The notes beneath the pieces are model-generated. The model made no database searches and was not told the origin of the DNA. It worked only from the letters and a program-made list of their open reading frames with translations. The position numbers and the translations under genes are program-made. Positions 1-10,049 of a DNA stretch of 64,000 nt are shown piece by piece; positions within the stretch are counted from its first letter, which is position 1; the number at the start of each line of letters is the position of its first letter. Source of the DNA: Symsagittifera roscoffensis. Lineage: Eukaryota > Xenacoelomorpha > Acoela > Convolutidae. Location: contig NC_087065.1 of the NCBI RefSeq assembly GCF_963678635.1, positions 71,311,345 through 71,375,344 on the forward strand, read 5' to 3'.

Positions 1-786
1 CTGCTCTTCAGTTTCACTGTGTTCTAGAACCTTTTCCAACATGTCCAGGGAGTTGCCCGCCGTCTCCCAACTCTCCTGCTCTAACAGCCTCGGTTTGCAA
101 CAAGGTAGCAAGCCCACATTCACCTTTTGCTCCCGGTTCCTGCAAAAGCTGTTGTGAAGACACAAACTCAAATTCCGTTCTAGGTCAGCTCGTAAGACCT
201 CTCTCTTCTCTGTTTCAGTAACACATGGCGCTCCAGCTAATCGCCTCACTGCCGTGGTAACAGCGTTTCTGTGCGTCAGGAATGCTCTCTTATAGGCTCC
301 CGGTCCTATATCTAGCTGGAAGGATTGATATGCTTCCCTGTTCCTAGACATATGACGCTTCGCGCGTTCATACATCCATGACGTCATCACTGCACGGAAC
401 CAAGGCATCAAACTTTGCCTTGACCATGTCCTCTCAATGGCTTTGGGTATTCTCAGAACCTTGCAGGTGGCTCTGAAAAGATCTGAGTCGTAACTCATTT
501 TCACGTTGCTTAGTTGCTCAGGTGTCGGCACGGCCGTCCCCTGCTCACTTGTGCCCGCGTTAGCTTCTAACCATCTCACCGCCAGCATGGCACTAATCAC
601 CACTATTGACACTTGCTGATTCTGATTGAGCAACCCCGTGGAATACAACTCTTCCACGTCCCACACTAACACCAGATTCCCGCGTTTGGGGTACCACAAC
701 GTCTGCGCCAAGCTGTGGCAAGGATACTCCCCATGGGTCATCAGTATGTTCCTTCGGGTCCGATACCCTGAGGCTCCCAGCAACGA
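1..786 (-). pseudogene. Partial open frame of the accessory region, runs off the left edge
   Basis: On the minus strand one frame stays open from the stop complement at 787-789 to base 1, 262 codons with no stop, and continues outside the window. The first in-frame ATG is at 739-741. The product has a stretch beginning LWYPKRGNLVLVWDVEELY, then a hydrophobic segment near residues 55-70 (VSIVVISAMLAVRWL) and a basic, Cys-containing C-terminal half. It overlaps the end of the preceding frame (593-1012), and the two probably belong to one protein joined by a frameshift near 700-720. I recognise no domain. The long open stretch on the same strand as the other frames supports real, recently coding sequence. 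Confidence 0.55.
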
Positions 787-1121
787 TTATAATAGTCCTG
801 TGTACATCGTTCTTTTCGTCTATGGTGGGGATTTTGGTGGGTAACGCTCCACTCGCTTTCTGCCTCTGGAATTCGCTCACAATACCCTCGTTCGATCTCA
901 TGAACTCTTCACCCACTACGTCTTGCAACTCGCCTTCAGATCTCTTCGGGACGGCCCGAATGATTTTCGTCAGTAGGTCGTATGACCTTTCTGACATCCT
1001 GGCCAACCTCACGCACTTTGGAGAAGGGTTGATCGACCAACACCTGCTGTGTCCTCGCGTCCATCACCACCATGTGCGTAGGATACCTACTATTGCAATA
1101 TGGTGCGGAGCTCGAACCCAC
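593..1121 (-). pseudogene. Accessory-region fragment, unknown function
   Basis: Minus-strand frame 593-1012 encodes a 139-residue fragment that includes TIIIVAGSLRVSDPKEH. The hydrophobic strand followed by AGS-L resembles the strand-plus-loop around the 5006-6442 frame's VIVIAGSNDH, so it could be another SGNH/Rossmann-like strand, but no second motif confirms this. A second frame (936-1121) overlaps upstream, which marks a further frameshift. The last residues are probably out of frame, because the better continuation is the frame open across 1-786. The start is arbitrary, since this is an internal piece of a longer broken coding region. Confidence 0.4.
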
Positions 1122-1519
1122 CAGATATTTCGAACCAGTAGGTCTATGATAGGCCTAACTGTCCTTCAAACGCATTTCGTTTTCTAGAGCCTCTCGCCAG
1201 CCCCCAATTTTTGCTCTGTCTGTAGCGCTGCAGGGAACACTTCCACACTAAGCGACGTCACTAGCGCATGGGCACGCTCCAGGCGTTCCAGTGATTCTAT
1301 AGAGCTCGTAATGCTGTAAAACCCCAAGGCAGTGATTCAGTTCACCTCCGTTACTCCATGACAGACCGCGATCAACTCCATTCCACTCTTTTCTGACAAG
1401 CTCAACCTCTCATACAGCTGCGCCAGTTGGCGATGCTGCTAACTCAGTGTAATCAAGCAATGCCCCGAGTCGCACGCATGTCCTCCCATACCGCTACTTA
1501 GAGCTAGACAAGTACCCTG
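1122..1519. other. Accessory region of the giant element, no open frame kept
   Basis: No frame longer than about 60 codons is kept here on the minus strand. By position it is decayed coding sequence between two better kept frames. I see no RNA gene or repeat. Confidence 0.4.
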
Positions 1520-2341
1520 TCACAACCAATCACCAGAGGGATTTCCCTCGGAAGGTTCCGTGGATGAGTTGCCCTTCTGCTTCGTTATCTTCAGCGCTAG
1601 CAGATGGTGTATCATGGCCAAATCGTGTAGGCTCGCCTCACCCAAGTCCAATGTGACCTCTGCCGTCATATCCCAGATTAAGCCGGCGTTTGGACGTGGA
1701 CACCAAGAAGGGTTCATGAGTCCGACATGGTTACTAAGCTGGTTTTCAAGAAACCTTCCCAAGAACCACAATCGAAACTCACTTGCCCTTCAGCTCGGGA
1801 TCCGAAGGTTCGACCACTCGTTCTTCAAAACAATTCTCAGCCTGGGTTGTTCCGTCATCAATATGCCAATTTCCTTGACCCGCTCAACCCAGAAATCAAG
1901 TACTACAGCTTGCTCATAGTCAAAGTACGCTTCCCTGGCTTCTTCATTCACGAAGGGATTATATGCCATCCCTGGTATACCAGACACATATTGGAACAAT
2001 TTCAACTTCAACAGTGTTTCATAATATTTTTGTCCCCTGACTGTTTCAATTAACACCCGGCTCACTTTTAAATCCTTGTTAGAATACCTTCTCACTTCTT
2101 CCAACCTGCGATAGCTCTCCATGTCGTTCGACTCCTTAATTGGTATGGCCAACGGCATATCCTGGTATAGCTCCAGGAGTGCCCTCGGAAAGTTTCGTTC
2201 ACAATCCACTCCCCCTTGCCGAATGGTTTTTATGCAATCTCCCAACACAGGAGTGGGGATAGGATCCACCACGAACCTCACGAAGCAAAGGGCATCTTTA
2301 CGTTTAGCCCAGGCTATCGCCGAATCGTCTCTAGAAATCAA
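1520..2341 (-). pseudogene. Accessory-region protein of the giant element, one in-frame stop
   Basis: Two minus-strand frames, 1790-2341 (183 aa) and 1520-1771 (83 aa), lie in the same phase and are separated only by a TGA at 1790-1792, so they read as one interrupted 270-residue segment. The first part is mixed charged and hydrophobic (for example RFVVDPIPTPVLGDC and GQKYYETLLKLKLFQYV) and looks globular. The second part ends in a polar Ser/Pro-rich stretch. No known domain is recognised. It belongs to the more than 7.9 kb of minus-strand coding sequence downstream of integrase. Confidence 0.5.
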
Positions 2342-2391
2342 TACTAGCTGGGGCTTCCATCAATTCCAGTTCATGTTCCTTTGATTTCGAG

Positions 2392-2607
2392 TCATTGTTG
2401 GCTTGATTCATATTCCGCCTTCCTGATTCCCATTAGACACCAGGCCATTCGTACTTGCAAGTCAGTTCTTGTACACGGATGGGCCAGGTATGCTGCCACC
2501 GTCGCAGGTGCATGCATCGTCTCGTCGAAGTATCTTTGGAGGACCGCCCTCCTAGAGATTTCCAGCAGCTTCTCAAGCCCGACTTCGTTGGCCTCCGAGG
2601 ACATCAC
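2392..2607 (-). pseudogene. Short accessory-region fragment
   Basis: A 71-residue minus-strand frame (MMSSEANEVGLEKLLEISRR onward) rich in Leu, Ala and Arg, probably helical. It is out of phase with the following 1520-2341 frame, so a frameshift lies between 2342 and 2391. Between 2608 and 2924 no long frame survives. No function is recognised; by position it is an internal piece of the accessory coding region. Confidence 0.4.
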
Positions 2608-2924
2608 TCTTTTCTATTCAAGTTAGAATTCTCCGTTAGCTCCTTCAGATACTCTTGCATGGCTTGCTTCTCGTTCCAGGCCATCAGGTGGCCTCTCGCC
2701 GAATTCCTTGCCTTAAGCATCTCTAAGTAACCCCCTGCTGGATCCCCCATGTGGACTGAGTCTCACACTGTGATCCGGCTAGACTCGACCACGTCGAGTT
2801 GTCCCTCCAGCTTCATTCGGGCCATGTTGGTTCGCCAGGGCTTGTAATCGTCAAGTCCTCCAGATCCACACTGACTGATGACTTCCATCTCTAACTTGGT
2901 ATCCGTCTAAGTCCGCGCATTTCT

Positions 2925-4007
2925 CTACGATATTGTTGCCATCGTGGTCAAACCTGCCAATAGCATCGGAGGTATCAGGTTCTCTTTTTCTCCCCCGGCA
3001 AGCGTCGCGCCATCACCTTGTCCATTCTCACTCGGCCGAGCTGCTCCTGCCAACGATGCCACCACTGCACTGGCATTCACTACTTTTCGATTCACGGTCT
3101 TGCTCTCTGTTTTTCCTTTCAGCCGTTTCAGCCCTTTCTTGGCTCGCCTAACGGTTAACTTTCTGGTGATCTGCTGATCATCGGCACTATCCTGTGTGTC
3201 TGACTCGGTCAGAACATCAGACTCTACAGAGCTCATTAGCTTATCCAGAACCTCACGCATGATGGGTTGGTTTAACCCCACCTTCATTACGGACTGCGTG
3301 CCGTACCTGCGTATCACGTCCCATGTCCCTTCCATGAAAGTCACTCGGCTCCAGGTCACTACCGTCTTGCGCTCAAGTTCGCTCTGGTTATTCTCCCATT
3401 CCTCTTCAGGTAGCGTATTCAGGAAGAATAGCCTCATGATCTCTTCAATTCTCCTCCTAGGTGAGTCATGGAGCAGTTTCTGTAGGTTTCTACTCCTGTT
3501 GTCTATTGCCAGGCTTACTGGATCCACTGGGGATAAGCTGGCCGGCGCCTCTTTCGTAGGGGACATAAAAAACGATGATGTCATCAGCAATAGATTCCCA
3601 TCGACTTCCCCGTCGTCGTCTTCATTAAACTGGTATTCCAGCAAGTCTCTCTCCAATGCTCCTAAGTCCATTCCACCCGACTTCTATCCCTTTCCTTCCA
3701 CGTGATCGTCATCCTGATCCAGCAGTTCGTCCTCGTTGGGGTCTGGTTTTGGTCCAAGTCCCGAAGGACCTTGTCGCATATCTATGCCCGAATCCGGCCG
3801 CGCCCGTACGTTCAGATCCCCTGCGTGATAGATCAATTCATCATTTACCAGGATCACTACCGACTCCTCGCCGCATGGCGCCAGATCATCGATCGTTATG
3901 TACGTGCCTCCTCTGCACTCCTTTGCCACCTCCAATATGACCACTTTCAGTTCTCCTGACCACTTCAATCGTGACAAACATCTGCGGGTGTATACACATC
4001 GTTCCAC
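2925..4007 (-). pseudogene. Accessory-region protein with acidic N-part and basic C-part
   Basis: Frames 3684-4007 and 2925-3671 share one phase and are separated by a single TAG at 3684-3686. The first part runs from a strand-rich segment (KVVILEVAKECRGGTYITI) into a strongly acidic stretch (PNEDELLDQDDDHVEGKG). The second, 248 aa, continues acidic (FNEDDDGEVDG), then has a helical section (IEEIMRLFFLNTLPEEEW), a very basic section (RKLTVRRAKKGLKRLKGK) and a hydrophobic end (IPPMLLAGLTTMATIS). The basic stretch could bind nucleic acid or act as a nuclear localisation signal; that is inference. No known family is recognised. Confidence 0.5.
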
Positions 4008-4010
4008 ACG

Positions 4011-6442
4011 TCAACCGAGACTTCTGGTCTCCTGGAAGGTGGCGCCTTGATTCTCTTTCGGCTCCAAGCATCTGGTAATGTGAAGTCGAACGTATGCATG
4101 ACAGCAGCGTTCCAACTGATGAAGCGTGGCTCCATCCCTCCACTTCATTTCAGCATTCTCTCTTGAGCCGCTCCGATGCAGGCCGCTCCGATGCGACGGG
4201 CAATGGCAGGAGACGTGACTCCCAACAACATCCTCCTTATCGGTGGGTATCGGGGACATTGGTCCGGCAGCGGCCTGGACCCAGAAAGCCACGCTTGCTG
4301 GTTCTCTTTGACGTGTGCATAGGCTTCCGGCCACAGTGGGACCCGCATTGCCTCTCCTGAATCCTTCACCACTAGTCGCAGATTCCATAGCTTCGGCTTG
4401 AACTGGACATGGGAAAGGCCCTCGCGGCCCATTCGGCACTTAAAATTGTTGTTGAAGTCCATCAACATCCAACCTGGCTCCGCTATTCTTCCAAACAGCC
4501 TGTCGTTGCTAGCCAACCCTCTCAGCTCCTTCTGCTCCACCCAATTCAGCACGGAGCAATCCACAACTGAAACTAAGTTGACATACAACACTGAGTTCCT
4601 GTATGCCTTCACTTGTACATCCGGGAATACGAATGACATCACAGGTCCGTACACCTCCGTGACAAACTCCTTCAGTCCATGGACAAGAGCCAGCGGATCG
4701 ATCAGCATCATCACCGCCAGATCTGTTAGCAAGGGCATGCCACAACACTGCTTGCATTCACTTGCTCCCGTTGCCACATTATCTTCTCCTGTGAAACTCC
4801 TGTTCTGCTGCAAGAGATACTGGAGCAAGAGGAACATCCAATCCTTCATCTTCCTGAATGAGGCGGTTTCCAACTGCGTGTTAAATTCATGACTCGCTCC
4901 CTGAAGTTCTTTGGGGTAGCGTAATAGCACGAGCAAATCGTCCAGCCGACCATACGTCATTGCGATCAGTGTGAGTAGTCCATCCAATCTCAGGTCCGCT
5001 AACACTTAGGCGAAGATGTTTGCAGGACCTTTCACAAAGTTCTCGTGACCAAGCGTCACGTACAGTGCTGGTACCAGACCGATGGACAGTTCTCGAATGT
5101 CCTTAACAAAGCTCGCGATCAGATTCTGAGAGCCCCTCGGGTAACACGTCGACAGGAAGGATGGCGTCCATCCCACTCCCATTCCACCCAGGATAGCATC
5201 TGATCGCTCATATTGTGCCCTCGTGGCCAAAATATCTGCCTGGAATTTATCCTTTGACATCGTGTTCACATCTTGCATCAATTGTAACATCATGCCCCCG
5301 ACTAACTCCCTCTCGTTCAACAAGTTTTTCAGATAAGTGTGTATCTCTTTGATCACCGCCAGTGCATTTTCGAACGCGTCTTCTCCCAAGGTACACAATC
5401 TTGGCGACAAGTATAACCATGAGTTGGTGTTTGGCTTCGTCCGCAAAGCCAATGCCATAAGATCCTCTTCCGCCGATGTCATATTTTTTCTGACTGTCCT
5501 CCCTTGCTCATTTTCCGCGTAATCCATTTGCCTGAACCAGAGGTCATTGGTCACCTGTTGTACCAACAGGTGATCATCATCTAACCCTGGCCTCAGCTTC
5601 AGCACCCTGGCGAAGTTGGACAGCTCCAACTCCAGGACTTCATCCAGCATCAACCGAGTTTTGCTGCAATTTTTGAATCCTTGGATGGCATTGGAAATGT
5701 CAGCCCAGATGGGTGGAAGCTCCGAGTGGGGTGGGTAGTAGTTGTTAGGATCCACCGTCCTGTTTGGCGCGGGTATTATTACGTAGAATCGTCCCTCCGC
5801 TAAAGTTGCGACCATCTTGTACACAAACTGTAGGGGTTCTGGCAATGCGGCATATCCCGGTGATAACACAAAGATGACCTTCACCACATTCTTGGTGAAG
5901 TGTCGCTGCACTGATGCCTCCACCTTGGTCATGGCTGAGAGTAGCGTCATTATAGCTTCTCCTATGACTTCATTGCTTGGGATTGATCCATCACTCAGAC
6001 GGGACAACAACCCTCTACTCTGCAAGTGGTCATTCGAGCCGGCAATCACAATCACCTGCGGCTCCATGCTGATCGTCCTTCGCACGCTTACCGTCATGCC
6101 TGCTGATTGCCCCCAATCAAACTTAGGCGCCGTCAAGAAGATCACATCCGGCCAAAAGAGAGAACGGGGCGTATAGAGGTAGTCTGAACTGGCAATTATG
6201 AGATACTTAGCTTCCTTTATATCCAAAGGATCATAGGCAGCAAACAGGCTGTCAGCCACTGGTGTCTTCAGCCCTTCGTATCTCCTATTGTCCTCTTCCA
6301 CCGAGGTCGCTCGGGGATAGTCTCTCGAGTACTCACCAGGCGCCTGGCCGAGAGGGTTGGAGAACTGCCTATACATCTTGTGGTGTTTGTCATTGGGCTT
6401 AATCTCTGCCAGAAAATTGCCCTTCAGAGCAGGTGGTGTCAA
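4011..6442 (-). pseudogene. Large accessory-region protein with SGNH-like AGSND strand
   Basis: The frames 5006-6442 (478 aa) and 4145-5005 (286 aa) are in the same phase, broken by one TAA at 5006-5008. The reading then shifts phase near 4150 into a frame that stays open to 4011. Near residues 79-155 there are alternating strands (AKYLIIASSDYLYTP, PQVIVIAGSNDHLQSRG, KVIFVLSPGYA); the hydrophobic strand followed by G-S-N-D resembles block III (GxND) of SGNH hydrolases. No convincing GDS serine block or D-x-x-H block accompanies it here, so the domain may be degenerate or only Rossmann-like. The rest is helical and unassigned. It directly continues the 6484-7916 region after a frameshift near 6450-6485, so both were probably one polyprotein. 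Confidence 0.55.
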
Positions 6443-6483
6443 TTCCTTGGCTCTCCGACGGACATCCGTAAATGATCGGGTGT

Positions 6484-7916
6484 TTAAGGGCCCAAAGGTG
6501 TTTCCTGAGGCAATCCATCCAGGTCCACGAACCTAAACTGCTCCTGTTCCTCCAACAGCCAGTCCACGCCCGGTATTCGATCCAACCTCGTTACTGTGGG
6601 ACCATCTCCACCGATCATCCTCCTATCGTCCTCTCGACACGTCAATGTGTTCATGTTCATCTTCGCCGACATGTCTGGCTTATTTTTTCCCCAACCGCTG
6701 GGGTCTGGACGGTTCCAAAGCAGCACGCTGCTTGGTTCAACTCCCTCCGCCGGCACGGCGCTCGTCGATTGTCCTGTTGACGAAGCAGGGGTTGCTGTAG
6801 CGGGCGGATCATTCCTCCTAGACACGGTCTGGGAGCTAGTCCGGTTCTGATCAACCGATCTCCCAAGTCGGCTCTCCAACGGTTGTGTTCTGGGGGGAGG
6901 AGCAGTCCCCAACCTTTCTCTCACATCTGAGCTCGGAGCAACGGGAGCAGCTGCTCCCGTTTCCATTGCCAGAGGCCCGAGGCGATTGGCGAGTGATTGC
7001 GGCACGCTGCCCCCCACTCTACCTCCTCCAGTCGAACTGGTCCAGCCCAGTGAGTTGGTCGTCTTCAATTCTTGCTCCACTTCCCTTAACTGCATCGGGA
7101 ACACGTCATTGATCCAGCGTCTCCCTTGCTGGGTGTTGAAATGTATACCATCTCTGGTGAGCGCGAGATGATCAATCATGCGCAGGATGTTCTCAAGATC
7201 CATGAGTCGCAGCTCGCCGGGGTTACTTCTCACCAGACCGCGGGTCATCTCGTTCCACTGGGTCACGTTGCCGTTCATGAAATCTGCCACCGGCGTGCCC
7301 ACCTCCGGGTTCTGCGGTATCGGGCACAGAGTACAGGCCTATATTTCTCCTTCAGCTCAATCAAAAGGCAGACCAACTGGGGCTCCCACTTGCCCTCTGG
7401 GGTTACAGGGACCCTCGAGACGTCATTGGTCCCGAGCATTATCACCAACGTGTCTAGGTAATCCTCACCCTGGAACTCCCTCGCCCTGGAACTCGCTCGT
7501 TGGAGAATCTACTGAGTGTGACGGGCCCGGCCCATCACGTGGTCTCTTTGCTCCGATGAGCGGCTGTACAGGTTGAACAGGTAGAGGCATCTCACCTAGC
7601 CTGTGATCCCTCTGCTCCCCTAGTCCCGGCTCACGAGCCAAGTCGTGGCCAGACATTTCTCCTCGCCGCCATCTCATTAATCGGTTTCGACCTCTCTCGG
7701 CGGTCCCGGACTCACCGAAGGCCAGCATCAGCACTACTTCCGTGGGGCGATCCCCCGACGCTCTCGTCCTAACGCGTTGAGGAGCGCGACCACAAACATT
7801 GCCAATCCCGGGTCTTCTTGTGCAAAGTCACAGTCAATCAGCCGCTGATGTATCTCGTCCAGAGTCGCTCCTAGACTCCCTGAGAGGAATTCCATCAAAT
7901 CGTTCGTGTCACCCAT
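6484..7916 (-). pseudogene. SGNH/GDSL-hydrolase-like region of the accessory polyprotein, frameshifted
   Basis: SGNH hydrolases are Ser-His esterases or lipases with blocks I (GDS), III (GxND) and V (DxxH). Minus-strand reading gives MGDTNDLMEFLSGSLGATLD at 7916, a possible degenerate block I (VVLMLAFGESG) near 7710-7735, a clear block III (VIMLGTND) near 7417-7443, and a clear block V (LTRDGIHFNTQQGRRW) in the 6484-7302 frame. After the domain follows a Pro/Ser/Arg-rich low-complexity tail of about 150 residues. At least three phase changes break it: near 7740, at a 16-bp duplication (7463-7494), and near 7310-7330. The start at 7914-7916 is the first ATG after the macro-like frame. Block III and V support the fold; the catalytic serine is uncertain (GES rather than GDS). 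Confidence 0.65.
7463..7494. repeat. 16-bp tandem duplication that shifts the SGNH-like frame
   Basis: CCTCACCCTGGAACTC (7463-7478) is followed at once by CCTCGCCCTGGAACTC (7479-7494), differing at one base. Sixteen is not a multiple of three, and removing one unit rejoins the upstream frame with the LGTND frame. It is therefore a local duplication that inactivated the reading frame. Confidence 0.85.
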
Positions 7917-8315
7917 TTTTCTACAGTTTATCTTCGTCGTCGTGGTCCTTCTGATTTGTCAAATTCAATAAACAAGATTGGATCAATCAAGATCTAAAAA
8001 GCAAGTCACGACTTAAAACCATCATTTCAGGATAAAACATCATTCACATCTTTTAAAAACAATCCATTGGAATTTTGCTGACTTAAAACTTAGCACCATG
8101 GTGGATCGTCCACCTTCAACCTTATCAAGGTAACACAAATGAGCGCTGTCACCTTCACTACCTGGAATGTTTCAGGTCTTTAATGACACAAACATCACAT
8201 AAAACATTACCTAACTATAACATAACACATAAACATCACATATCCACTCTGTTATATAAAAACATAATCCCTAAAAGCTAGCCTAAAATTTAATCCTAAT
8301 GCCTATAAAGTAAAC
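7917..8315. other. AT-rich spacer between macro-like and SGNH-like frames
   Basis: No long frame on either strand. The DNA is noticeably more AT-rich than the coding parts of the element. In element orientation it lies between the end of the macro-like frame and the ATG of the SGNH-like frame, so it could hold a leader or splice acceptor for a downstream transcript, but I identify no specific site. Confidence 0.4.
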
Positions 8316-8914
8316 TTAATAAGAACCGGTTATCGCCGAATGCAACTCATAGCATATACTCAGATAATACTTTATATGTAAGTAAACCTCTATGTCAGTT
8401 TCTGAAAATATCACGTGTACAAGGGCGTATAACTCTCTCGGATGTAGTTTTCCCCTATTGGGATCATAGACTGGTAACGAGAGGGAGGTCACTCCTCTCT
8501 CAAACAGAAAATCCGTAGGTCGAGTCAAGGCCAATATCAAGCTCTCTGGATTTAGGTGCTGCTTATCAGTGGCCTTAGTAACCAGGAAACACAAATATTT
8601 CCCTGGTATCTGTGATGCAACAGGGGGCAGCGCTATCATCCCTCCCACACTAGCCTCTGTTTCCATAAAAACTCGATATTCTTATACTCTCTCTTAAAGT
8701 CAGCCGCTAGTGCTGTTTTGAAGATTACATCTGCGGTTATCGCTATAGCGCATGTACGTTCCGTCAGTATAAAATCGCTGTCCGTTATGACGATATTGTT
8801 TGCATAATCGTTCGGTAAGTCAAAATAAGATTCAAAAATTTGTCCAAAAGTTGGTTTTTTAGCGTTCTCGCCTTCCGATTCCAGTTCTCCGGTTTCTCTT
8901 GCCGATTTTAATTT
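8316..8914 (-). pseudogene. Macro-domain (ADP-ribose-binding) protein, one frameshift
   Basis: The minus strand is open from the stop complement at 8915-8917 to about 8640 in one frame, then continues in another frame from 8666 to 8316. The first part reads NNIVITDSDFILTERTCAIA, ITADVIFKTALAADFKREY; the second reads KYLCFLVTKATDKQHLNPES, GVTSLSLPVYDPNRGKLHP and ends with FSETDIEVYLH. This succession (hydrophobic strand, ITAD, alanine-rich helix with DFKREY, strand with LVTK, helix, GV-SLSLP strand, ETDIEV strand) matches macro domains of the TARG1/OARD1 type that bind ADP-ribose or remove it from proteins. The loop that is GCGLDG-like in active relatives reads YDPNRGK, so activity is doubtful. 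A phase change at about 8650-8675 breaks this copy. It sits just downstream of integrase, where Ty3 elements normally have nothing or env. Confidence 0.6.
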
Positions 8915-9113
8915 TTAAATAATCAGGTTTTCGGTGTGGGTGAGTCCTACCGCCACTACCTGGACGAAAATATCCATCGACGTCCCCGTCGATCACCCAA
9001 AGTCAAGCAGATCGAGGTTGGATTTCGGAACGACCCATCTAGAGCGACCCAGTTGGACTCGGTATTGTCATGGCTGACATATTTGATGCCGTCTTTATCG
9101 ACATCCTGAATCG

Positions 9114-10041
9114 TCAAGATTGTCTCTTTAGGATCCGCAAATTCGTTAATTCTTGCTCATGAGTCTGCTCCACCTCTGGTTCGAACTCCACTTCTGGTTC
9201 GAAGCGATCGTCGATCCAATCCTGATCCATGTCATTGACGAAGTCGATCTCTCTTGGCACCGCCACTTCATCCAGTCCCACCAACAATTCCACCATATCG
9301 CTTAAAACTATCCTGCCTATAATGAAATCCTCGCCATACGGGTTGTACTTCTTCTTCTTGTTCTTTCCTTTCTTGCTCTGGCGTGTCTCCATGGTGAGAG
9401 GAAAGTCAGGTTGTACTCCTTCGTCAATCTCAGTTTGTTTTGGGCAGTCCCAGTCCTCTTCGGCATTAGGTAGAATTTCGTTGTCCACCTCCACTCGCTC
9501 TGTCAACTCCAGGTCCAGTGGCAGATCGCAATTATCCGCCACCTCATTCCAGTCGTTTTTGTCGCGTGTACCTCTTTCATTTACTTCACAAGCAGGATCC
9601 ACTATCAAATAGTCTCCCTTCTGCATGTCCGCTGGGATGCACCAGTCCTCTGATGAGGCATTGTGCGGTTTGATTTTTTTGTAATGAGCTGCTCTTCCGG
9701 TGCTCAGTCGATAAAAACGAACTCCTTGGTGCACTTCTGTTGTTTGAAATGGGCCGCGCCACTTTTTTAAATAATTTTTTGGTTCCTTTTGGTGGAACTA
9801 CTTCCTGGAACACCCAGACGTAATCGCCGACTGAGTAGGCTTTTGCATCTGCAGTCCTTTTATCATGTCTCCTTTTTTGTCTAATTTGCGCATGTTGCGT
9901 GTTCCTCCTGCATAAGTCATTGAGGTGCTGCTGCCTCCTTATAACATCACGCTCGTACGTTTGTGGTGCTGTTTTCTTCCCTTCATACTCTGGGTAGAAG
10001 AACATTAACGGAAGGGATTTTTCGTGACCAGTTAGCATCAT
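9114..10041 (-). pseudogene. Integrase C-terminal region with GPY/F-like motif and acidic tail
   Basis: Frame 9586-10041 continues the integrase core: it reads ISPHMMLTGHEK-type sequence upstream, then SVGDYVWVFQEVVPPKGTKK, which is the SH3-like/GPY-F region that helps Ty3 integrases bind chromatin or DNA. Within the T6 run at 9763-9768 (A6 on the coding strand) a one-base change of phase separates it from frame 9114-9734; across it the reading becomes K-K-W-R-G-P-F, the expected GPY/F signature. The 9114-9734 frame then gives 206 residues, strongly acidic, with a short repeat (FEPEVEFEPEVEQ) near its end and a lysine cluster (KKGKNKKKKYN). The acidic tail is unusual in length and has no assigned role. 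Confidence 0.7.
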
Positions 10042-10049
10042 ATGCGGAC

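Noticed and set aside
593-8000. Plus-strand frames across the giant element (for example 3196-3705, 4398-4892, 1560-1919)
   Set aside because: They are antisense shadows of minus-strand frames that show recognisable or continuous coding; none has a family pattern.
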